DNA of 64,000 nucleotides. Origin: Haloechinothrix halophila YIM 93223 (GTDB lineage Bacteria; Actinomycetota; Actinomycetes; Mycobacteriales; Pseudonocardiaceae). The DNA lies in assembly GCF_000504245.1 (NCBI RefSeq), contig NZ_KI632509.1, positions 371,723 to 435,722 of the forward strand, in the 5' to 3' direction. This document shows positions 51,877 to 61,236 of this stretch, in pieces (the stretch's first letter is position 1; the number at the start of each line of letters is the position of its first letter). The position numbers were made by a program, and so were the translations under genes. The notes beneath the pieces are model-generated. The model was not told where the DNA came from, ran no database searches, and worked only from the letters and a program-made list of their open reading frames with translations.

Positions 51877-53145
51877 TCAGCCCGCGACAGACTCGATCAC
51901 CTCGCGGCCGCCAAGGAACGGGCGCATCGCCGCTGGCACCCGGACCGAGCCGTCGGCCTGCTGGTGGTTCTCCAGGAGCGCCACGATCCACCGCGTCGTG
52001 GCGAGCGTGCCGTTCAACGTCGCCGCGATCTGCGGCTTACCGTTCTCGTCGCGGTAGCGGATACCGAGCCTGCGGGCCTGGAACGTCGTGCAGTTCGACG
52101 TCGACGTCAGCTCGCGGTACGCCTGCTGCGTCGGGACCCACGCCTCGCAGTCGAACTTGCGCGCCGCCGACGTGCCGAGGTCGCCGCCCGCCGTGTCGAT
52201 CACCCGGTACGGCACCTCGATCTTGGCCAGCATCTCCTCTTCCCAGCCAAGCAGCTTGGCGTGCTCAGCTTCGGCGTCCTCCGGGCGGCAGTAGGTGAAC
52301 ATCTCGACCTTGTCGAACTGGTGCACCCGGATGATGCCGCGCGTGTCCTTGCCGTACGAGCCAGCCTCACGACGGAAGCAGGACGACCAGCCCGCGTAGC
52401 GCCGGGGGCCGCCGGAGAGGTCCAGAATCTCGTCGGAGTGGTACCCGGCGAGCGACACCTCTGAGGTGCCGACCAGGTACAGGTCGTCCGCCTCAAGCCG
52501 ATACACCTCGGCGGAATGCGAGCCGAGGAAGCCGGTGCCCTGCATGACTTCGGGGCGAACGAGCACCGGCGGGATCATCAGCTGGAAGCCGTTTTCCACC
52601 GCCTGCGCGGCAGCCATGTTCAGCAGCGCGAGCTGGAGCTGCGCGCCGATGCCGGTGAGGAAGTAGAACCTAGCGCCGGACACCTTCGCGCCGCGCTCCA
52701 TGTCGAGCGCGCCGATGCGCTGGCCGATCTCCAGGTGATCGGCCGGCGTGAAGTCGAACTCGGCTGGCGTGCCGACGTGCTTGAGGATCTCGAAGTCCTC
52801 TTCGCCACCTGCTGGCGAGTCAGGGTGGACAATGTTGGGCACGCTCAGGTGCAGCTCCGAGAACTCCTCAGAGGCCTGGGCCTGCTCGGCCTCCGCCGCC
52901 TTGACCTCGGCGGCCAGTTCCTTGCCCCGCGCGAGCAATCGCTCACGCTCATCGCCCTGTGCCTTGCCGATCTGCTTGCCGAGCTGCTTCTGCTCAGCCC
53001 GCAGCGTGTCGGCGCGGGAGATGGCGGATCGCCTGCGCTGGTCCAGGTCGAGCAACTTGTCGACAACGCCCTCGTCCTCGCCACGGTTGCGCTGCGATGC
53101 GCGCACGAGGTCCGGGTCTTCGCGCAGGATCCTTGGGTCAATCAT
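51877..53145 (-). CDS. serS: Seryl-tRNA synthetase
   Basis: The 422-residue class-II synthetase charges tRNA-Ser. The N-terminal coiled-coil arm (about residues 27-100, including [20 protein letters not shown]) binds the long variable arm of tRNA-Ser. The catalytic core has motif 2 in [22 protein letters not shown] with the following HQFDKVEMF, and motif 3 in [35 protein letters not shown] is the usual N-terminus. Its neighbours, the septum-formation protein, zincin, phosphatase and pheA genes, match the M. tuberculosis order Rv3834c to Rv3838c, although a dehalogenase gene is inserted next to serS here. Confidence 0.97.
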   Translation of the reverse strand: MIDPRILREDPDLVRASQRNRGEDEGVVDKLLDLDQRRRSAISRADTLRAEQKQLGKQIGKAQGDERERLLARGKELAAEVKAAEAEQAQASEEFSELHLSVPNIVHPDSPAGGEEDFEILKHVGTPAEFDFTPADHLEIGQRIGALDMERGAKVSGARFYFLTGIGAQLQLALLNMAAAQAVENGFQLMIPPVLVRPEVMQGTGFLGSHSAEVYRLEADDLYLVGTSEVSLAGYHSDEILDLSGGPRRYAGWSSCFRREAGSYGKDTRGIIRVHQFDKVEMFTYCRPEDAEAEHAKLLGWEEEMLAKIEVPYRVIDTAGGDLGTSAARKFDCEAWVPTQQAYRELTSTSNCTTFQARRLGIRYRDENGKPQIAATLNGTLATTRWIVALLENHQQADGSVRVPAAMRPFLGGREVIESVAG

Positions 53146-53188
53146 GGCTGTTCAGCCTAGAACCCCCGGTCATCGCCCGAGTGTGCGA

Positions 53189-53228
53189 CCCCGGCAGGCG
53201 CCCCGCGACGATGCCGCGCCTGCCGGGG
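53189..53228 (-). terminator. Terminator hairpin after the haloalkane dehalogenase gene
   Basis: A perfect 13-bp stem (CCCCGGCAGGCGC at 53189-53201 and its complement at 53216-53228) with a 14-nt loop begins 14 bp past the stop codon of the minus-strand dehalogenase gene and precedes serS. It should separate the two transcripts. Confidence 0.75.
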
Positions 53229-53242
53229 TTCCATCACTCAGC

Positions 53243-54160
53243 TCACCGCGGCGTGGCGCGGATGAACGACGCGATCTCCGTCGCGAGCTGGTCGCCCGCG
53301 TCTTCCTGCAGGAAATGGCCCGCCTCGGTGATGGTCGGGTGTTCCCTGCCAGCGGCACCTGCCATGGCGCGCTGCAGGATCGGCCCCATCGGCCCGGTGA
53401 TCGGGTCGCTGTCGGAGAACGCGCACAGGAACGGCTTGTCCAGCTCGCTCAGCGTCTGCCACGCCGCCCGGTTGGCCTCGGTCGCCGGGTCGTCGGTACT
53501 GGTCGGCACCAGAGTCGGCATCGCCCGTGCCCCGGCCTTGTAGGACTCCTCAGGGAAAGGCGCGTCGTAGCCCGCGATGACATCGTCGGCTATGGACCGT
53601 TTGCACCCTGATGCGACGAACCGCCCGATGTCCAGCTTCTCTGCCTTCTCCACCGCCTCGCGGAACATCCACCACACATCGGGCATCGGGTGATCGCCGG
53701 TGGGCAGGCCAGTGTTGGCGGCGACGACGCGGGCGAACCGGTCGGGGTTCTCCGCGACCAGCCGCAGGCCGATCAGCCCTCCCCAGTCCTGACCGACGAG
53801 GGTGACATCGCGCAGGTCGAGAGTGTCGAACGCGAGCGAGCGCACCCACTCGACGTGCCGGGCGTAGCTGTGGTCACTGACCTCGGTCGGTTTGTCGGAG
53901 CGGCCGAAGCCGACTAGGTCGGGCGCGATCGCCCGCAGCCCGGCGTCGGCGAGCACCGGCATCATCTTCCGGTACAGGAACGACCAGGTCGGTTCACCGT
54001 GCAGCAGCAGAACGGGCTCCCCGTCAGCTGGCCCCGCCTCGACGTAGGCCATGCGGATCATCCGATCGCTCTCGGGATCGGCTACCTCTGCGTAGCGCGG
54101 TTCGTAGTCGAAGTCAGGCAGGCTGGTGAAGCACTCATCAGGTGTCCGAAGGATGCGCAT
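53243..54160 (-). CDS. Haloalkane dehalogenase (HLD-I type)
   Basis: The 305-residue alpha/beta hydrolase has the dehalogenase signatures. LLLHGEPTWSFLYRKMMPVL holds the halide-binding Trp region (HGEPTW), LVGQDWGGLIGLRLV carries nucleophile Asp125 followed by the second halide-binding Trp, and TEAGHFLQED carries the catalytic His. The N-terminal RTPDECFTSLPDFDYEPRY is typical of DhlA/DhmA-like enzymes. They hydrolyse haloalkanes to alcohols, but natural substrates in actinobacteria are usually not known. The gene lies between serS and the Rv3835-like gene, a place where M. tuberculosis has no gene, so it looks inserted. Palindromic repeats flank its 5' side. Confidence 0.88.
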   Translation of the reverse strand: MRILRTPDECFTSLPDFDYEPRYAEVADPESDRMIRMAYVEAGPADGEPVLLLHGEPTWSFLYRKMMPVLADAGLRAIAPDLVGFGRSDKPTEVSDHSYARHVEWVRSLAFDTLDLRDVTLVGQDWGGLIGLRLVAENPDRFARVVAANTGLPTGDHPMPDVWWMFREAVEKAEKLDIGRFVASGCKRSIADDVIAGYDAPFPEESYKAGARAMPTLVPTSTDDPATEANRAAWQTLSELDKPFLCAFSDSDPITGPMGPILQRAMAGAAGREHPTITEAGHFLQEDAGDQLATEIASFIRATPR

Positions 54161-54212
54161 GAATGCACCCTAATCCCTCACCGCGCGGGATCCAGACCTC
54201 TTCGCTTGGTTG

Positions 54213-54269
54213 GCCCGCGAGTGGAACCATTGGCGGCCAATCAGCCCGCGAGTGGTACCACTCGCGGGC
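54213..54269. repeat. GCCCGCGAGTGG repeat with a 26-bp perfect palindrome
   Basis: GCCCGCGAGTGGAACCA starts at 54213. A second copy at 54244 continues into its own complement, making a perfect 26-bp palindrome (54244-54269, centre GGTACC). The pair lies between the divergent dehalogenase and septum-formation genes, and the same sequence recurs at 62193. The core CGCGAGT is shared with the 21-bp-period arrays. Confidence 0.85.
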
Positions 54270-54323
54270 AAGAGTCGGACTTCCAGCCAGAGGCAACTGC
54301 CACCTCAGGCATCATGAGACGTG

Positions 54324-55478
54324 ATGTCGACAGCGATCAGCCGGTTTCTCGCCTTGGGCACGATCTCAGGCGCCCGCTACCTCATGGCGGGCGCTGTCCT
54401 TGGCGCGATCATCGCGTTGACGCTGAACATGGCGCTGTCCTCAGCCGAGCCGCGAACGCCGTCCCGGCCTGGACCTATGGGCGGCGGCATGCCCGCGACC
54501 AACGGCGAAACGACGTCGCCCTACGACGTCCCGGTCGGAACCTGTCTGAACTGGACCGAGTCCGACGGCAGCGACATGACCGCGGTGGATTGTGATGAAG
54601 CACACGTCTTCGAGGTCACCGAGATCATCCAGGTCGGCAACGACTTCCCACAGGACGCCGAACGCCCCAGCGTCGAGCGATGGCGCAAGATCGCGGGCAA
54701 ACGGTGCAAAGACGGCGTGGAGGAATACCTCGACGACCCGCTCGACCCGGAGGGTAAGTACTCGATCACCGCGCTACTGCCCAACCAGCCTGAATGGGAC
54801 AGCGGCGAACGAACGCTGCGCTGTGGCCTCTGGCGGATCGGACCGGGCGGATCACTGCAGGCCACGACCGGTTCGGCCAAGGACCAGAGCCAGTCGGACA
54901 TCTGGGCCAAGGGGACGTGCCTCGGGTTGCAGGACAAATCGGTCGGCGATCCGGTCTCCTGCGACAAGCCGCACTCCTACGAGATGATCGCGATAATCAA
55001 ACTGAGCAATCACTTCGACGGGGGCTACCCGCCGAAGAAAAAGCAGAACGCCTTCCTCGACAAGGTGTGCGCCAAACGCATCCAGGGCTACACCGGCGGC
55101 ATCAACCTGGAAAAGAAGAATCTGATCGCCACATGGGACACCCGGAGCAAAGCGAGTTGGAAAGCCGGGTCGGTGTACGTCAACTGCAAGGTGGCCAGGC
55201 TGCTGAAGGACGAATCGGGACTGGCCCCGATCACCGGCAGCATCGCCAAGGAGCCACCGGAGGAGAAGAAGCCCGATTCGGACAGCGGTGGTGACGGCGA
55301 TTCCGGTGGCGGCTCCGGCGACGACAAGGATGCCGATGGTTCCGACGGCGGTTCCGGGGATGGGGACAGCGACAGCGATGGCAGCGGGAATGGCTCCGGT
55401 GACACGAACGGCAGCGGCGATGGGGACACCGCTAATGGCGCTGACGAGAACGCACCCGACACTCCCGCAGGCAGCTGA
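54324..55478 (+). CDS. Septum-formation-family membrane protein (Rv3835-like)
   Basis: The 384-residue protein has one N-terminal transmembrane helix (YLMAGAVLGAIIALTLNMAL, about residues 18-37) and an extracytoplasmic part with two similar Cys-containing domains. Each opens with GTCLNW or GTCLGL followed by a VDCDEAHVFEVTEI or VSCDKPHSYEMIAI segment, which is the 'septum formation' domain repeat. The last ~80 residues are a disordered Gly/Asp/Ser tail (SDSGGDGDSGGGSGDDKDAD). It matches the position of M. tuberculosis Rv3835, next to serS and the zincin gene. A role at the septum is suggested by the family name only. A GTG one codon earlier is an alternative start. Confidence 0.85.
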   Translation: MSTAISRFLALGTISGARYLMAGAVLGAIIALTLNMALSSAEPRTPSRPGPMGGGMPATNGETTSPYDVPVGTCLNWTESDGSDMTAVDCDEAHVFEVTEIIQVGNDFPQDAERPSVERWRKIAGKRCKDGVEEYLDDPLDPEGKYSITALLPNQPEWDSGERTLRCGLWRIGPGGSLQATTGSAKDQSQSDIWAKGTCLGLQDKSVGDPVSCDKPHSYEMIAIIKLSNHFDGGYPPKKKQNAFLDKVCAKRIQGYTGGINLEKKNLIATWDTRSKASWKAGSVYVNCKVARLLKDESGLAPITGSIAKEPPEEKKPDSDSGGDGDSGGGSGDDKDADGSDGGSGDGDSDSDGSGNGSGDTNGSGDGDTANGADENAPDTPAGS

Positions 55479-55493
55479 CGTCGGGGTGCCCGC

Positions 55494-55844
55494 ATGACGG
55501 TGTCGATGACCGAGGAGCGGTTCGAGGAACTGGTCGCGGACGCGCTTGACGAGATCCCACCGGAGTTCGCCGCGGCGATGGACAACGTCGTCGTGCTCGT
55601 GGAGCCGCACAACGAGGAGGAGCCGGACATCCTCGGGCTGTACCACGGCGTCGCGCTGACGGAGCGCACCCACGATTACAGCGGCCAGCTACCCGACCGG
55701 ATCTCGATCTACCGGGATCCCATCCTCGCGATGTGCGAGTCCGAGCAGCAGGTCATCGACGAGGTCGCGATCACCGTGGTGCACGAGATCGCGCACCATT
55801 TCGGCATCGACGACGAGCGATTGCACGAACTCGGCTGGGCGTGA
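55494..55844 (+). CDS. Minimal zinc metallopeptidase-fold protein (zincin-1 family)
   Basis: The 116-residue protein contains VVHEIAHHFGIDDERLHELG near the C-terminus, an HExxHxxG...E/H arrangement of a small gluzincin-like zinc site. The family (zincin-1, represented by Rv3836) consists of short cytoplasmic proteins with this motif. The N-terminal part (RFEELVADALDEIPPEF; VVVLVEPHNEEEP) is also typical. Proteolytic activity is not established in the family as far as I know. GGGGTG precedes the ATG. It lies 15 bp after the septum-formation gene, so the two are probably one operon, as in mycobacteria. Confidence 0.9.
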   Translation: MTVSMTEERFEELVADALDEIPPEFAAAMDNVVVLVEPHNEEEPDILGLYHGVALTERTHDYSGQLPDRISIYRDPILAMCESEQQVIDEVAITVVHEIAHHFGIDDERLHELGWA

Positions 55845-55851
55845 GAACCCG

Positions 55852-55873
55852 GCGGGCGGCTGGCGTCGCCCGC
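55852..55873. terminator. Short hairpin between convergent genes
   Basis: A 7-bp stem (GCGGGCG at 55852-55858, CGCCCGC at 55867-55873) with an 8-nt loop follows the zincin stop by 7 bp and precedes the stop of the convergent lipoprotein gene. It is short for a terminator but is the only hairpin in the gap. Confidence 0.4.
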
Positions 55874-55874
55874 G

Positions 55875-56552
55875 TCAGGCAGGCCCCGTGCCCTGCTCGA
55901 TGGTCCGCACCCGCAGGTGGTGGCTGCGCAGGTCCTCGTTGGCGCAGCCGGTCCGCTCGTAGCGCACGAACTTCGAGTGCGTCTCCTGCGGTGGGTACAC
56001 GCGCAGGCCGCGCACCTTCGTCGGCTGGCAGTCCTTCGGGTCGTAGTTGCCGACCTGGGTGAAACCCACCGCGGCGAAGGCGGTCTCACCAGCGGTGAGC
56101 GTCACCGCGGCACCCTTGCTGCCCTCGCGGTAAGCGGCGGCCCCGACCTGATGGCCGTCGTCACCAGCGACGTAGGACACGCCAGGGAAGCCCTGGATCT
56201 CGCATGGCCCGCCGCTGACGTTGGTGAAGCGCAGCGGACGCCATACTGTGCCGGCCGCACCGCTCGCCGGGCCAAGCGACAGCTCCAGGTCCCCCGACGT
56301 GCACAGCCCGGGATTCGCCTGCGGCTTTGAGTCGCCCTCCCCCGCGTCCTCCCCTGCGCCGTTCGGGGTCGACGCGGTTGTACTCGGTTCCGGCGACGCC
56401 GTGGCCGGACTGGGCGATGTCGTCGCGGAGGTCGTCTCCTGCCCACCGACGGATGGCTGTTCGGCATCCCCACATCCCGCGAGCAACGCGGCCATGATCA
56501 CGACCGCGCACGTACCGAACGGACCGGAGCGTCGTGCCGGTCGGTGAGCCAT
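55875..56552 (-). CDS. DUF4232-type lipoprotein
   Basis: The 225-residue protein has a lipoprotein signal with lipobox LLAGC (Cys27), then a Ser/Thr/Pro-rich linker (about residues 30-75), and a C-terminal beta-sandwich domain typical of DUF4232 (SLGPASGAAGTVWRPLRFTN; GPCEIQGFPGVSYVAGDDG; LTAGETAFAAVGFTQVGNY). Two Cys pairs are present (CTSGD...PCEIQ and DCQPT...GCANE), probably disulfides. It would be anchored on the outer face of the membrane. Its function is unknown. It is convergent with the zincin gene and runs toward it from the phosphatase gene side. Confidence 0.85.
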   Translation of the reverse strand: MAHRPARRSGPFGTCAVVIMAALLAGCGDAEQPSVGGQETTSATTSPSPATASPEPSTTASTPNGAGEDAGEGDSKPQANPGLCTSGDLELSLGPASGAAGTVWRPLRFTNVSGGPCEIQGFPGVSYVAGDDGHQVGAAAYREGSKGAAVTLTAGETAFAAVGFTQVGNYDPKDCQPTKVRGLRVYPPQETHSKFVRYERTGCANEDLRSHHLRVRTIEQGTGPA

Positions 56553-56638
56553 TCTCAGTCCTCCCCTAAACGGGTTACCGCATGCCGTCCTAGGGACGCC
56601 TCACGCTCAGTGGAGGTTGCGTGCGATGCCGGGACCGA

Positions 56639-57256
56639 TCACATGTCAACGCCCGCCCAAGAGTGGCAGTGCCAGCCACCACCGTCCATCGCCTCGAGGA
56701 CGATGCTGCCGGTGTTCGGGATCAGCCCCGCATCGGCGAGGTTAGGCGGGACGTTGTCCGCGAGCAGTTCGGCGCACAGCCGCATGGCAGCGCCGTGGCT
56801 GACGACGACCACGGTGCCGTCAGGGTGCTCCTGCTCGTGCTTCGAGCGGATCTGCGCGATCGCGCCACGGAACCGTTCCGCGACATCGTGCCCGCTCTCC
56901 CCGCCCGGCATCGCCAGATCGAGCTGGCCGCGCGTCCAGGGGTGGAAGACCTCCGCGAACGCGGTGAGGGCTTCGGTGTCCCCACGATCCTCCAGATCAC
57001 CGACGAAGATCTCCTGCAGCCCGTCGACCACCCGGACGTCGAGGCCGTGGCGGGCGGCGAGCGGCGCAGCCGTCTGCTGCGCGCGGACCGCGACCGAGGC
57101 GTACACCCCGACGATCCTGGCATCGACGAGTTGGTCGGCCAGGGCGTCGGCCTGTTGCCTACCGAGTTCGGTCAGTGGCGGACCCGGCATCCTCGTGTTG
57201 AGCGTCCGCAACACGTTCGACGTGCTCTGCGCGTGCCTGACCAGCTGTAGCTTCAC
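56639..57256 (-). CDS. Histidine phosphatase superfamily protein (Rv3837c-like)
   Basis: The 205-residue protein begins LQLVRHAQSTSN, in which the His of the RHA motif (residue 8) is the phosphate acceptor. The second His is in VVVVSHGAAMRLCAELL. TELGRQQADALADQL and YASVAVRAQQTAAPLAARHGLDVRV carry the usual Arg residues. These proteins are often annotated as phosphoglycerate mutases but act as phosphatases on sugar or lipid phosphates. The placement beside pheA matches Rv3837c-Rv3838c. It lies on the same strand, 117 bp downstream of pheA, with palindromic repeats in between, so it probably has its own promoter. Confidence 0.9.
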   Translation of the reverse strand: MKLQLVRHAQSTSNVLRTLNTRMPGPPLTELGRQQADALADQLVDARIVGVYASVAVRAQQTAAPLAARHGLDVRVVDGLQEIFVGDLEDRGDTEALTAFAEVFHPWTRGQLDLAMPGGESGHDVAERFRGAIAQIRSKHEQEHPDGTVVVVSHGAAMRLCAELLADNVPPNLADAGLIPNTGSIVLEAMDGGGWHCHSWAGVDM

Positions 57257-57339
57257 TAAGACGTCCCATACCCTCGCACCTGTCCCCGACCGATTACCAC
57301 TGTGCCGTAACTCGGCCCCTCGGGGCAGCGACGATCCTC

Positions 57340-57380
57340 GGGCGATATCGCCCTGTCAGGCGAGATCGCCCTGTCAGGCC
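57340..57380. repeat. Palindrome and direct repeat at the pheA 3' end
   Basis: GGGCGATATCGCCC, a 14-bp perfect palindrome at 57340-57353, is followed by a direct repeat of ATCGCCCTGTCAGG (near 57347 and 57366). The second copy reaches into the pheA stop codon region. It may be the pheA terminator, or a small duplication at the gene end. Confidence 0.45.
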
Positions 57381-58282
57381 GTATCACCCTTGCGGACCGA
57401 CTCGACCCAGTCCGCCGCGTTGACGAAGTCCTCATTGCCAGCGGTGGGCTGAATGCTTGGCCTCACCCCGTCCGCGCGCGGGTGCGAGCCGAGGAACCGC
57501 ACCTGGCAGCGCCTGCGCAGCGCGGCGAGGGCGTCTCCGATACGCGGCTCAGCGACATGGCCCTCGAAGTCGATGAAGAACCGGTACTCGCCGAAGCCAA
57601 CCTTGCACGGCCGCGCGTCGAGCCGGGTGAGGTTGATGCCACGGAACGCCAGCTCGGTCAGCAGCTCGGACAGCGCGCCGGTGCGGTTGGCTGTCGCCGC
57701 GACGACCGACGTCCGGTCGGAGCCGGTCGGCGCTGGCAGCTCGCCGGGGCGCCGCAGCAGCAGGAACCGCGTGCGGGCGTCCGGGATGTCGGCGACCTCG
57801 GTGGCGATCGTGCGCAGCCGATAGTGCTCGACGGCGACCGGGGCGACCACCGCGGCGTCGTACTCGCCGTCGGCGACAGCGACAGCGGCCGCCGCCGTTG
57901 ACGCGGCGGCGACGTGGCGAGCGCCAGGCAGGTTCTGCGCGAGCCACCGCCGCACCTGTGCCAGCGCGTGCGGGTGGCTGGCGACCGTGCGGACGTCGTC
58001 AGCGTCGATGTCCGGCTTGGCGAGCACGCTGAAGTGGATGGGCAGCAGTGCCTCCGCGACGGCGACAAGCGGCTCGTCCTCGGCGAGACCGTCCAGCGTA
58101 GCGGTCACCGGCCCCTCGACCGAGTTCTCTACCGGCACGCACGCAGCGTCGGTCTCGCCCTTGCGGACAGCGGAGATCGCGAGGCCGATGGACTCGTACG
58201 GCACGAGTTCGCCCTCGACGAGCGCGCGAGCGGCCTGCTCGGTGAAGGTTCCTTGCGGGCCGAAATAGGCAATCCGGGTCAC
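57374..58282 (-). CDS. pheA: Prephenate dehydratase
   Basis: The 302-residue enzyme converts prephenate to phenylpyruvate in phenylalanine synthesis. The catalytic domain (residues 1-190) shows IAYFGPQGTFTEQAARAL at the start, VPVENSVEGPVTATLDGL in the middle and the Thr-Arg-Phe motif in DARTRFLLLRR. The C-terminal ACT domain starts near 200 with TANRTGALSELLTELAFRGINLTRLDARP, which binds phenylalanine for feedback control; its usual ESRP motif reads DARP here. The GTG at 58282 is preferred over an upstream TTG. It matches Rv3838c by position. It is divergent from the macro-domain gene. Confidence 0.95.
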   Translation of the reverse strand: MTRIAYFGPQGTFTEQAARALVEGELVPYESIGLAISAVRKGETDAACVPVENSVEGPVTATLDGLAEDEPLVAVAEALLPIHFSVLAKPDIDADDVRTVASHPHALAQVRRWLAQNLPGARHVAAASTAAAAVAVADGEYDAAVVAPVAVEHYRLRTIATEVADIPDARTRFLLLRRPGELPAPTGSDRTSVVAATANRTGALSELLTELAFRGINLTRLDARPCKVGFGEYRFFIDFEGHVAEPRIGDALAALRRRCQVRFLGSHPRADGVRPSIQPTAGNEDFVNAADWVESVRKGDTA

Positions 58283-58511
58283 GTGCAAAGGTTACGCAGC
58301 GGAAGCCGAGAACGCTAAGGCCGGATGGCCATCAGGCAGACCCCGGGTGGAGTAGCCGCGCTAGCGCCGGTTACGTGGGGTACCTCACCCGGTTGCCAGA
58401 TCAACGAGGGGCATGTCACCGGTTACACCCTGTGCAAATTTTTGTCACACTAGACCTGTGACCACCGAATCGGGGACAACCCACAGTGGTACGGAGGACC
58501 GGGTACACCGG

Positions 58512-59060
58512 ATGTGCCCGGAGTTGGTGTTGTGCGCTCTTGATGCGGCCATGACCGAAGCCTGGCAGTCCGTCGCGACAACGGAGCGTTCCCGGGTACG
58601 CGTGCACAAGGGTTCGGTACTCGACGTCGCCGCGCACGCCGTCGTCAGCCCCGCCAACTCGCAAGGCTGGATGCGCGGCGGCATCGACGCGATCTATTCG
58701 CGCGCGTTTCCCGGCGTTGAGCAGCACGTTCGCAGCGCCGTGCTGACGTATCACGGCGGCGAGCTACCGGTCGGCCAGGCCGTCGTCGTGCCGACGGGCG
58801 AGCCACAGCCCGCGTGGCTGATCAGCGCGCCGACGATGCGCAACCCCGGCGAGTGGCTGCCGGCCGACACAGTGCACCCCTATCTCGCCGCCCGGGCGGT
58901 GTTCGAGTTCTGGCGCGGTGGCGAAGTGGAACACGGCGTCAGCGCGCGTGGTGCCATCGACGTCATCGCGATGCCAGGCCTCGGCACCGGCGTCGGCGGT
59001 GTCGAACCGGCCAACTGCGCACGTCAGGTGGCGGCGGCCTGGGACGAGGTCTTCGGCTGA
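58512..59060 (+). CDS. Macro-domain protein
   Basis: The 182-residue protein is a single macro domain, which binds or hydrolyses ADP-ribose. AVVSPANSQGWMRGGIDAIY (about residues 45-64) is the core motif with the Asn that contacts ADP-ribose, and MPGLGTGVGGVEPANCARQV the second loop. The frame is also open further upstream to GTG 58458 and 58413; those residues lack coding bias, so the ATG at 58512 is used, though GGAGGA lies rather far (13 bases) before it. The group resembles bacterial Appr-1-p processing proteins. It is divergent from pheA and precedes coaA. Confidence 0.82.
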   Translation: MCPELVLCALDAAMTEAWQSVATTERSRVRVHKGSVLDVAAHAVVSPANSQGWMRGGIDAIYSRAFPGVEQHVRSAVLTYHGGELPVGQAVVVPTGEPQPAWLISAPTMRNPGEWLPADTVHPYLAARAVFEFWRGGEVEHGVSARGAIDVIAMPGLGTGVGGVEPANCARQVAAAWDEVFG

Positions 59061-59247
59061 ATACCGCCTACCAGACGTTGCGATACCCGGTGACCAGCTT
59101 GCGGATCACGACGAATCCGGCGGACACTCACGTGTGAGTATCTTGTGAGTTCGGTGCCGTTGGTCACAGCGCCTATGCGCCAGGGCAGCTTGCTGTTTTC
59201 ATCGAGTCCCATCGCAGTGTTGATCGGTGAGGCCAAGGGAGGCTTCG

Positions 59248-60180
59248 ATGGCGAGGGTGCGCGAGCTGACCCCGTACGTCGAGCTTGACCGAAACCAGTG
59301 GCGGGAGCTTCGCCGGTCGACCCCGCTGCCGCTGACGGCGGCGGAACTGGTCCGGTTACGCGGACTCGGCGAGCAAGTCGATCTCGCCGAGGTCGCCGAC
59401 GTCTACCTTCCGCTGTCCCGCCTGATCAACCTGCAGGTCGCCGCGCGGCAGCAGCTCTACGAAGTCACCACGACCTTCCTCGGCGAGGACACCCAGGGCA
59501 CCAAGGTCCCGTTCGTGATCGGCATCGCGGGCAGCGTCGCGGTCGGCAAATCGACCACCGCCCGCATCCTGCGGACGCTGCTCGCCCGCTGGCCAGACCA
59601 CCCGCGCGTCGACCTGGTGACCACCGACGGCTTCCTGTACCCACGGGCAGAGCTGATGCGGCGCGGGATCATGCACCGCAAGGGCTTCCCGGAAAGCTAC
59701 GACCGCAGGGCGCTGCTGCGGTTCGTCACCGAGGTCAAATCCGGTGCGGACGAGGTCAGCGCGCCGGTGTACTCGCACAAGCTCTACGACCGGCTCGCAG
59801 GCGAGGAGCAGGTGGTGCGGCGGCCGGACATCCTGATCGTCGAGGGCCTGAACGTGCTGCAGCCGCACCCCAGGCTCGCGGTGTCCGACCTGTTCGACTT
59901 CTCGATCTACGTCGATGCGCACACCGACGACATCAAGCAGTGGTACATCGACCGCTTCCTGACGCTGCGCGATACCGCGTTCGCCGACCCAGATTCGCAC
60001 TTCCACCACTTCGCTGGCCTCGACGACGAGGAAGCCCGCGCCGAGGCGGAACACCTGTGGTCGACGATCAACGAGCCGAACCTGATCGAGAACATCCTGC
60101 CGACTCGCCCACGCGCGACGCTGGTGCTGCGCAAGGACACCGATCACTCGATCAATCGGGTGCGGCTGCGGAAGCTGTAG
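59248..60180 (+). CDS. coaA: Pantothenate kinase, type I
   Basis: The 310-residue enzyme phosphorylates pantothenate in the first step of coenzyme A synthesis. The P-loop is [15 protein letters not shown] (about residues 92-106), and [18 protein letters not shown] follows as in E. coli Coa[20 protein letters not shown] and [14 protein letters not shown] are further family landmarks, and [21 protein letters not shown] precedes a C-terminal [21 protein letters not shown] typical of the family. The ATG at 59248 has AGGGAGG six bases before it. The alpha/beta hydrolase gene follows after 42 bp and may be co-transcribed. Confidence 0.96.
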   Translation: MARVRELTPYVELDRNQWRELRRSTPLPLTAAELVRLRGLGEQVDLAEVADVYLPLSRLINLQVAARQQLYEVTTTFLGEDTQGTKVPFVIGIAGSVAVGKSTTARILRTLLARWPDHPRVDLVTTDGFLYPRAELMRRGIMHRKGFPESYDRRALLRFVTEVKSGADEVSAPVYSHKLYDRLAGEEQVVRRPDILIVEGLNVLQPHPRLAVSDLFDFSIYVDAHTDDIKQWYIDRFLTLRDTAFADPDSHFHHFAGLDDEEARAEAEHLWSTINEPNLIENILPTRPRATLVLRKDTDHSINRVRLRKL

Positions 60181-60222
60181 CACGTTGCGGCCGAGGCGTG
60201 CCACGCGTGAGACTCTGCCGTA

Positions 60223-61056
60223 ATGCGGCGGGTTCTCCTCGTGATTGTGGTGCTGATGGGCGTCTTCGGTGTGATCGTCGGTGGTATGTACGCCCTGCAG
60301 CGCAGCCTGATCTACCAGCCGTCGCCCGGGCCGCTGCCGAGCGCGTCCGACGTGCTGCCCGGCGGGCAGGACGTCACGCTACGCACCAGCGACGGGCTCC
60401 CGCTGTCGGCGTGGTTCTTCCCCGCGAACGGCGCCCCTGACGACGCCGAGACAGCGCCGGTGGTGCTGGTCGCGCAGGGCAACGGCGGCAACCGGGGCGG
60501 ACGCGTCGACCTGGCCCGCGCGGTGACGCGGCACGGCATCTCGGTCCTGCTGTTCGACTACCGGGGCTACGGCGGCAACCCAGGCGACCCCACCGAGGAC
60601 GGCCTCGCCCGCGACGCAAGGGCCGCCCACGACTACCTGGTCTCCGAACGCGGCGTGCCGCGCGAGCGGCTGTACTACTTCGGCGAGAGCCTTGGCTGCG
60701 GTGTCCTCAGCGAACTGGCGACCGAGCACCCGCCCGCAGGGATGCTGCTGCGCTCGCCGTTCACCGATCTCGCCGCGGTCGCCTCCGAGCACTACCCGTG
60801 GCTGCCCGTGCGACTGCTGCTCAAGGACCGCTACCCCGTCGCCGACAACGTGGCCGCGCTCCACGACGTCCCGGTGGTCGTCGTCTACGGCACGGCTGAC
60901 TCGATCGTGCCGGCCGCGCTGAGCGAGCAGGTGGCCGAGGCGGCGGACGCACGCCGGGTCGTGGTCGAGGACGCCAACCACAACGACCGGGTGCTGTTCG
61001 ACGGGCCCGAGGTGGTCGGCGCACTAGTGGAGCTTGTCGCGTCGACTGCCGATTAA
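60223..61056 (+). CDS. Membrane-anchored alpha/beta hydrolase (BEM46-like)
   Basis: The 277-residue protein has an N-terminal transmembrane helix (VLLVIVVLMGVFGVIVGGMY, residues 4-23) and an alpha/beta hydrolase domain. The nucleophile elbow is FGESLGCGVL (Ser near 151), LFDYRGYGGNPGDPTEDG the turn before it, and VVYGTADSIVP and DANHNDRVLF carry the Asp and His. The fold arrangement with a membrane anchor resembles BEM46/ABHD13-like hydrolases. The substrate is unknown, perhaps a lipid or ester. It follows coaA closely on the same strand. Confidence 0.88.
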   Translation: MRRVLLVIVVLMGVFGVIVGGMYALQRSLIYQPSPGPLPSASDVLPGGQDVTLRTSDGLPLSAWFFPANGAPDDAETAPVVLVAQGNGGNRGGRVDLARAVTRHGISVLLFDYRGYGGNPGDPTEDGLARDARAAHDYLVSERGVPRERLYYFGESLGCGVLSELATEHPPAGMLLRSPFTDLAAVASEHYPWLPVRLLLKDRYPVADNVAALHDVPVVVVYGTADSIVPAALSEQVAEAADARRVVVEDANHNDRVLFDGPEVVGALVELVASTAD

Positions 61057-61236
61057 AGCGCCGCCCTGGTCCAGCCGAGGGAACACGGTAGTTCGAATGG
61101 GGGAACTTAGTCCCTGATTTCCAGTCCTTTGGCCTATACCGGAGGCAAGGTGTGTGGCCTGACTCTTGAGGCTGCACCCGGTCGTGCACATGCTGATAGG
61201 TGCACGACCACCTATCCCCGATCCTGGAGGAAGCCG